A program made the translations under genes and the position numbers. From a bacterium MnTg04 (GTDB lineage: Bacteria > Pseudomonadota > Gammaproteobacteria > Steroidobacterales > MnTg04), in assembly GCA_008975185.1 (NCBI GenBank), contig BFAU01000147.1, positions 1 through 8,412 of the forward strand: a DNA stretch of 8,412 nt. Reading direction: 5' to 3'. Within the stretch, counting starts at the first letter, position 1; every line of letters starts with the position of its first letter. Positions 5,316 to 8,412 of this stretch are shown in pieces. The notes beneath the pieces are model-generated. The model made no database searches and was not told where the DNA came from. It worked only from the letters and a program-made list of their open reading frames with translations.

Positions 5316-6143
5316 TTAGTTATGATTCGCGTCATCCGGGCGTTTGGTCAACGATCGAAGAAACGCCACAAGACCCATTTTATCGCCGAGGCGGGCCGCC
5401 GCGACCGGGCTAATGCTCTTCAGGGCCATCAGCGGCCGCACCGGCATGCTGTTAACCAGGATTTCAGGCTTGTTGGAGTGCAGCGCTTTTACTACGGCCT
5501 CCGCGACCTGCTCCGGCGTGCAACTGCCGAGGCTGCCGGGCGCATCGCGCCCCTTGCGCGCGAACATGCCCGCACCGGTGACAAAACCCGGGCAAATGGT
5601 GGTTACTTTTACGCCGGTACCTTGCAGCTCCATCCACAATGACAGTGACCATTCGGACAGTGCGGCCTTGGTGCCGGAATAGGCGCTGCCGAAGGGCATC
5701 GCCAGCCGGCCCGCTATCGATGCGATGCTGATGATATGCCCGTCACTTCTTGCCAGCATGGCCGGCAGCAAAATACGGGTCAGCAACAACGGCGCCATCA
5801 CGTTGGTCAGCACCGTCGCCTGGATCTGATCCGGCGCCTGCCGTTGATAAGGGACCACTTCCTCCAGGCCGGCATTGTTGATCAGGATATCGATCCGGCC
5901 CAGCGCGCTTACAGCGTTATCGGCGAGATCTTTCAGTTCGCCCATCCGGGTCAGATCGGCTGTCGCCGTTTCGATTCGCACCGACTCGGAGCGGAGGTCT
6001 GCCGACAGGTCTCGCAGCCGGTCCGCTCGGCGGCCGCTTAGAACCAGGTTTATCCCGTTTGCCGCCAGCAACCTGGCGATATGGGGTCCGATGCCACCGG
6101 TCGCACCAGTCAACAACGCGTTTTTGCCGCTCGTTTGATTCAT
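5316..6143 (-). CDS. SDR-family NAD(P)-dependent oxidoreductase
   Basis: This is a classical short-chain dehydrogenase/reductase, interconverting an alcohol and a carbonyl on an unknown substrate in the cytoplasm. With the start at 6143 the protein has 275 residues. The cofactor loop TGATGGIG is at 12-19, and Arg38-Arg39 after the second strand (SGRR) suggests NADP(H). NNAG lies at 89-92, and the catalytic set Asn114, Ser142, Tyr155 and Lys159 (AYSGTK) is complete. PGFVTG follows at about 185. An upstream in-frame ATG at 6233 would add 30 residues without SDR features and run over msrB. ATG 6143 is preferred because GGGAG lies 5 nt before it. The C-terminal extension (last 60 residues, with MPVRPLMALKSISP) is hydrophobic and could associate with membranes. 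The gene is divergent from msrB across 68 bp. Confidence 0.9.
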   Translation of the reverse strand: MNQTSGKNALLTGATGGIGPHIARLLAANGINLVLSGRRADRLRDLSADLRSESVRIETATADLTRMGELKDLADNAVSALGRIDILINNAGLEEVVPYQRQAPDQIQATVLTNVMAPLLLTRILLPAMLARSDGHIISIASIAGRLAMPFGSAYSGTKAALSEWSLSLWMELQGTGVKVTTICPGFVTGAGMFARKGRDAPGSLGSCTPEQVAEAVVKALHSNKPEILVNSMPVRPLMALKSISPVAAARLGDKMGLVAFLRSLTKRPDDANHN

Positions 6144-6211
6144 ACTGGCTCCCGTTAACATGGTGGGTCGATGCCGGTGACAGTGTAGTATTTGTAGGCT
6201 TGGAGAGGGCA

Positions 6212-6625
6212 ATGGTTGGCAAAAAAAATCCACATAAAAGCTCGGCTGAGGCGACGACGCCCGTCCCGAATGACTTGCAATATCGGGTAACCCGGGAGAA
6301 AGCGACCGAGGCGCCGTTTTCCGGGAAGCTGCTGTATAACAAAGCGGAGGGCACCTACGCTTGCATCGCCTGCGGGAACTCTCTTTTCAATTCGCAGACC
6401 AAGTATGACTCCGGGTCGGGTTGGCCGAGTTTCTGGTTGCCGCTGGCCGAGGGGAACGTTAAGACGAGTGCGGATAACAGCCATAATATGATGCGTATTG
6501 AAGTAAGCTGTGCGGACTGCGGTGCGCACCTCGGCCATGTCTTTGACGATGGCCCGCAACCCAGCGGCAAGCGATATTGTATAAACTCAGCCGCGTTGAA
6601 CTTTGCACCCCGGGAAGAATCCTGA
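6212..6625 (+). CDS. msrB: Peptide-methionine (R)-S-oxide reductase MsrB
   Basis: The enzyme reduces the R epimer of methionine sulfoxide in proteins, repairing oxidative damage, with thioredoxin as the usual reductant. The protein has 137 residues. Structural zinc ligands are Cys51 and Cys54 (CIAC) and Cys100 and Cys103 (CADC). GSGWPSF is at 68-74, HLGHVFDDG at 106-114, and the hallmark RYCINSAAL at 121-129 with catalytic Cys123. All key residues are present. No Cys is visible at the usual recycling position around residues 63-67 (TKYDS), so regeneration may be direct by thioredoxin. ATG 6212 is chosen because GGAG (6202-6205) precedes it by 6 nt and the MsrB homology begins near residue 20; the longer in-frame extension upstream overlaps the divergent SDR gene. 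No signal peptide is seen, so the protein is cytoplasmic. Confidence 0.96.
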   Translation: MVGKKNPHKSSAEATTPVPNDLQYRVTREKATEAPFSGKLLYNKAEGTYACIACGNSLFNSQTKYDSGSGWPSFWLPLAEGNVKTSADNSHNMMRIEVSCADCGAHLGHVFDDGPQPSGKRYCINSAALNFAPREES

Positions 6626-6745
6626 TAGCCGGGTGCCCGGTAAAGGTATTGCCTGACCCCAATGATTTGCCCCCGGCAGAACTGGTTCGAAGAGGATTTG
6701 TCCGATATTTACCGGTGCGAATGCGCCGATCAGAAAGGAAAAACA

Positions 6746-7261
6746 ATGATCCACAAGATTATATTGATGAGCTTCTTGCTGCTGGCCGCCTTTGGGTCGC
6801 CAATGGCTCAGCAAGACGATGCGGCAACGACCGCAAAACAAGCGCCGGCGCAGCCGGAACAGGAAACATCGACCGTTGCATCGAAGGAGGCTCGGATGGA
6901 GTTGGTGGAACTGGATAATGGCTTGAAATACCTGCTTCTCGCCGAAGGTGCGGGAGCAGCGATCGAGGCCGGACAAAACGCCATGGTGCATTACACCGGC
7001 TGGCTGTACGACCAATCCCTGGCCGAGGGGAAGGGGGAGAAATTCGACAGTTCCCGTGATCGTGGCCAGCCATTCAGTTTCCCGTTGGGGGCGGGCCGGG
7101 TCATTAAAGGATGGGACCTGGGTGTGGCAGGCATGATGGTTGGCGAGCGCCGCATGCTGATAATTCCCGCCGAGCTCGGCTACGGTAGCCGCGGCGCAGG
7201 TGGCGCCATTCCGCCGAACGCCGACCTGCTGTTCGATGTTGAATTACTCGGAATACGATGA
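6746..7261 (+). CDS. Exported FKBP-type peptidyl-prolyl cis-trans isomerase
   Basis: The protein catalyses cis-trans isomerisation of Xaa-Pro bonds, helping folding in the periplasm. It has 171 residues. A signal peptide covers 1-21 (SPMA, then QQDD), followed by a low-complexity Ala/Gln/Glu/Thr linker (about 22-52) and one FKBP domain to the end. Landmarks of the FKBP pocket are intact: VHYTGWLYD, KFDSSRDRG, PFSFPLG, VIKGWDLGV, ELGYGSRG, IPPNADLLFDVELL. There is no N-terminal dimerisation domain of the FkpA or Mip kind, so it is a minimal secreted FKBP. ATG 6746 is preferred over the upstream in-frame ATG 6662 because it starts the signal peptide and has AGGA 6 nt before it. Its stop overlaps the next start in ATGA, so the two are translationally coupled. 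Confidence 0.94.
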   Translation: MIHKIILMSFLLLAAFGSPMAQQDDAATTAKQAPAQPEQETSTVASKEARMELVELDNGLKYLLLAEGAGAAIEAGQNAMVHYTGWLYDQSLAEGKGEKFDSSRDRGQPFSFPLGAGRVIKGWDLGVAGMMVGERRMLIIPAELGYGSRGAGGAIPPNADLLFDVELLGIR

Positions 7262-7785
7262 TGACGGGTCGCTGGCTCATGACTGCGCTGCTGATCGGGG
7301 GCTCATCCGCTGCGGCCGCCGATCCGGTTATTGTCGACGAAGAAGGGGTCGACGAAGAAGCGCCGCTACGAAACTACCAGGTGATTTCAGACCGGCTGGG
7401 TACCGCCGGCACCTTGTCTGCCGGCGCGGTAAGCTGGTTGGTGGCGGATGGCTACCGGATGATCATAGACCTGCGGGATGAATTCGACGAGTCAGAAGCG
7501 AATGCCGCACTGGCTGAGGACGCAATCTATGTCCACGTACCGGTCAGCTGGCCCGCACCATCGGCCGATGAACTCGAGTCGTTTCTTCTGGTGATGGCCG
7601 CCAACCCGGAGAAAAAAATCCTCGTGCACTGCTCTGCCAATTACCGCGCTTCGGCGATGACCTATCTGTACCGTGTCCTCGAACTTGATACGGACCCGGA
7701 AGAGGCGATGGCCGATGTCCGGGCGATCTGGGAGCCGAACATGACCTGGCTGAGTTTCATCGCGCGGTCAACGAGGGCCCGTTAA
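7258..7785 (+). CDS. Exported phosphatase-like protein (tyrosine phosphatase superfamily, DUF442-like)
   Basis: The protein has 175 residues with a signal peptide ending in an alanine run (cleavage near Ala20-Ala21), so it is probably periplasmic. A short acidic segment follows with a duplicated VDEE unit, then the domain: YQVISDRLGTAGTLS near 40-54, MIIDLRDE near 68-75, and the catalytic loop VHCSANYRAS with Cys125 and Arg130. This loop is Cys-X4-Arg, one residue shorter than the classical Cys-X5-Arg phosphatase loop. That length and the surrounding SDRLGTAGTLS pattern fit the DUF442 / tyrosine-phosphatase-like group. The Trp-Pro after the fourth strand (VSWPAPS) lacks the Asp of a WPD loop, so the general acid is not evident. 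The start ATG 7258 overlaps the FKBP stop; ATG 7261 is an equal alternative. Substrate and activity are unknown; sulfur transfer of the rhodanese kind cannot be excluded. Confidence 0.82.
   Translation: MMTGRWLMTALLIGGSSAAAADPVIVDEEGVDEEAPLRNYQVISDRLGTAGTLSAGAVSWLVADGYRMIIDLRDEFDESEANAALAEDAIYVHVPVSWPAPSADELESFLLVMAANPEKKILVHCSANYRASAMTYLYRVLELDTDPEEAMADVRAIWEPNMTWLSFIARSTRAR
7333..7360 (+). repeat. In-frame 13-bp direct repeat in the phosphatase-like gene
   Basis: GTCGACGAAGAAG occurs at 7333-7345 and again at 7348-7360, a 15-bp period. It encodes VDEEG followed by VDEEA (residues 26-35) just after the signal peptide. It looks like a recent in-frame duplication in a flexible acidic linker; slippage would add or remove whole 5-residue units. 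Confidence 0.8.
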
Positions 7786-7799
7786 AAGATATACAGGCG

Positions 7800-8339
7800 T
7801 TGCAAGAATCCGGTTTGGGTCGCAAGGCGGTGTCGTGGTCAAAGCAGAGATTTATCGCAAGGAACTATAGGGAATTGGTCAAGGCATACAGAATATTCGG
7901 ATCATCTCTGGCTGCGATCGTCGTGGTTTTTTTGCTGATGACGATAGGCCTCCGGATTTACGGACTGTTTGACGAACCTGAGGAGGACGGGCTGGTCGTG
8001 CACCCGGTCAGCTTGCTCGATGATTTTCAGCGTCAGGCGCTGGCCAGGGAACTCGGCGAGGATCGTCCGCCGCCGATGCCCGTGGCGGCGGACAGACTCG
8101 ATTTGCCCGGTATCGACACGGATATCGGCAGGCACGGTTTTGTCGAGTTGGAAGTTTTGGTCGGTGTTGACGGCAGCGTCGGCACTGTTCGGGTTATCGA
8201 CTCTTTCCCGCGAGGCGTTTATGAGGAACAGGCGATCCGGGAAGTTCGTCAGCGGCGGCTCGAGCCGCCGCCGCCAGGTACAGATACCGTGACCCGCGTG
8301 GAAATCGTCGAGTTCAGCGTGCCGGACGACGGCTCATAA
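7800..8339 (+). CDS. Short membrane-anchored TonB-like protein
   Basis: From TTG 7800 the protein has 179 residues. A basic cytoplasmic N-terminus (about 1-31) is followed by one transmembrane helix (about 33-51, SSLAAIVVVFLLMTIG), then a periplasmic part. Residues about 100-176 look like a TonB C-terminal domain: GFVELEVLVGVDGSVGTVRVIDS, then EEQAIREVRQRRLEPPPPG and a final strand VEIVEFSV. TonB domains contact outer-membrane receptors or link inner to outer membrane. The long Pro-rich periplasm-spanning arm of true TonB is missing (only PPPMP near 90-94), so energy transduction is doubtful. The start is uncertain: TTG 7800, TTG 7815 and GTG 7830 are in frame, the last with AAGG close before it. 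The gene follows the phosphatase-like gene by 14 nt and very likely shares its transcript. Confidence 0.75.
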   Translation: MQESGLGRKAVSWSKQRFIARNYRELVKAYRIFGSSLAAIVVVFLLMTIGLRIYGLFDEPEEDGLVVHPVSLLDDFQRQALARELGEDRPPPMPVAADRLDLPGIDTDIGRHGFVELEVLVGVDGSVGTVRVIDSFPRGVYEEQAIREVRQRRLEPPPPGTDTVTRVEIVEFSVPDDGS

Positions 8340-8368
8340 GCCGGCGCCCACTGCCGCATGAGGGTTTT

Positions 8369-8412
8369 TCAACGGCCAGCCAGCCTGGGGTTGAGCGTGT
8401 AGATGCCGGTTA
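8369..8412 (-). CDS. Possible C-terminal end of a gene entering from the right edge
   Basis: Read on the minus strand, the last 44 bases give TGIYTLNPRLAGR followed by TGA at 8369-8371. The stretch reads like a natural protein end, and a gene converging on the TonB-like gene here would be unsurprising. Thirteen codons are too few to identify a family, and chance openness cannot be excluded. Confidence 0.2.
   Translation of the reverse strand, partial: TGIYTLNPRLAGR

Noticed and set aside
6144..6211. A bidirectional promoter between the SDR gene and msrB
   Set aside because: A promoter must lie near here on each strand, but TAGTAT (6186-6191, +) has no -35 partner and no convincing pair is visible on the minus strand, so no site is called.
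6629..6640. CCGGGTGCCCGG after msrB as a terminator
   Set aside because: The usable stem is only 4 bp with a 4-nt loop and no T run follows, so termination is not supported.

Overview
The window looks like a stretch of a moderately GC-rich Gram-negative chromosome, most likely a gammaproteobacterium. The grounds are a lipobox lipoprotein, Sec signal peptides on several short periplasmic proteins, a TonB-like protein, sites matching the CRP consensus (TGTGA-N6-TCACA), and an ALDH4A1-type 1-pyrroline-5-carboxylate dehydrogenase. No insertion sequence, tRNA, rRNA, CRISPR array, phage gene or plasmid replication gene is visible. The lineage is an inference from gene content only.

Layout. (1) Positions 1-896 hold the 3' part of a proline-catabolic P5C dehydrogenase (+), followed by a hairpin that overlaps its stop codon. 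(2) Positions 1115-3366 hold a two-gene + strand unit: an M49-family (dipeptidyl-peptidase III-like) zinc lipoprotein with an HEXXH motif, then, 8 nt downstream, an exported L,D-transpeptidase-fold protein of the YafK type. (3) Positions 3367-3561 are non-coding and contain a run of overlapping inverted repeats. (4) Positions 3562-3786 (+) encode a 74-residue protein of unknown function that converges, with an 11-nt gap, on an orphan ParA-type ATPase (3798-4478, -). (5) Positions 4479-5315 would look nearly empty to a standard gene finder. I read them as a small-ORF region with a 56-aa ORF, a 47-aa single-span membrane protein with a strong ribosome binding site, and a 66-91-aa charged protein. 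Two CRP-like palindromes each lie exactly at the class II distance from a plausible -10 box. (6) An SDR oxidoreductase (5316-6143, -) is divergent from msrB (6212-6625, +). (7) Positions 6746-8339 hold a tight + strand unit: an exported FKBP-type prolyl isomerase, a signal-peptide-bearing phosphatase-like protein joined by an ATGA overlap, and a short membrane-anchored TonB-like protein. (8) The last bases may hold the C-terminus of a gene on the - strand.

Functionally, most of the window is envelope and protein-quality work: a lipoprotein peptidase, a cell-wall enzyme, methionine sulfoxide repair, a periplasmic prolyl isomerase, a phosphatase-like protein and a TonB-like protein. The least ordinary parts are the CRP-linked small-ORF region beside the orphan ParA, and the FKBP/phosphatase/TonB-like operon. 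No complete defence or mobile system is recognisable.
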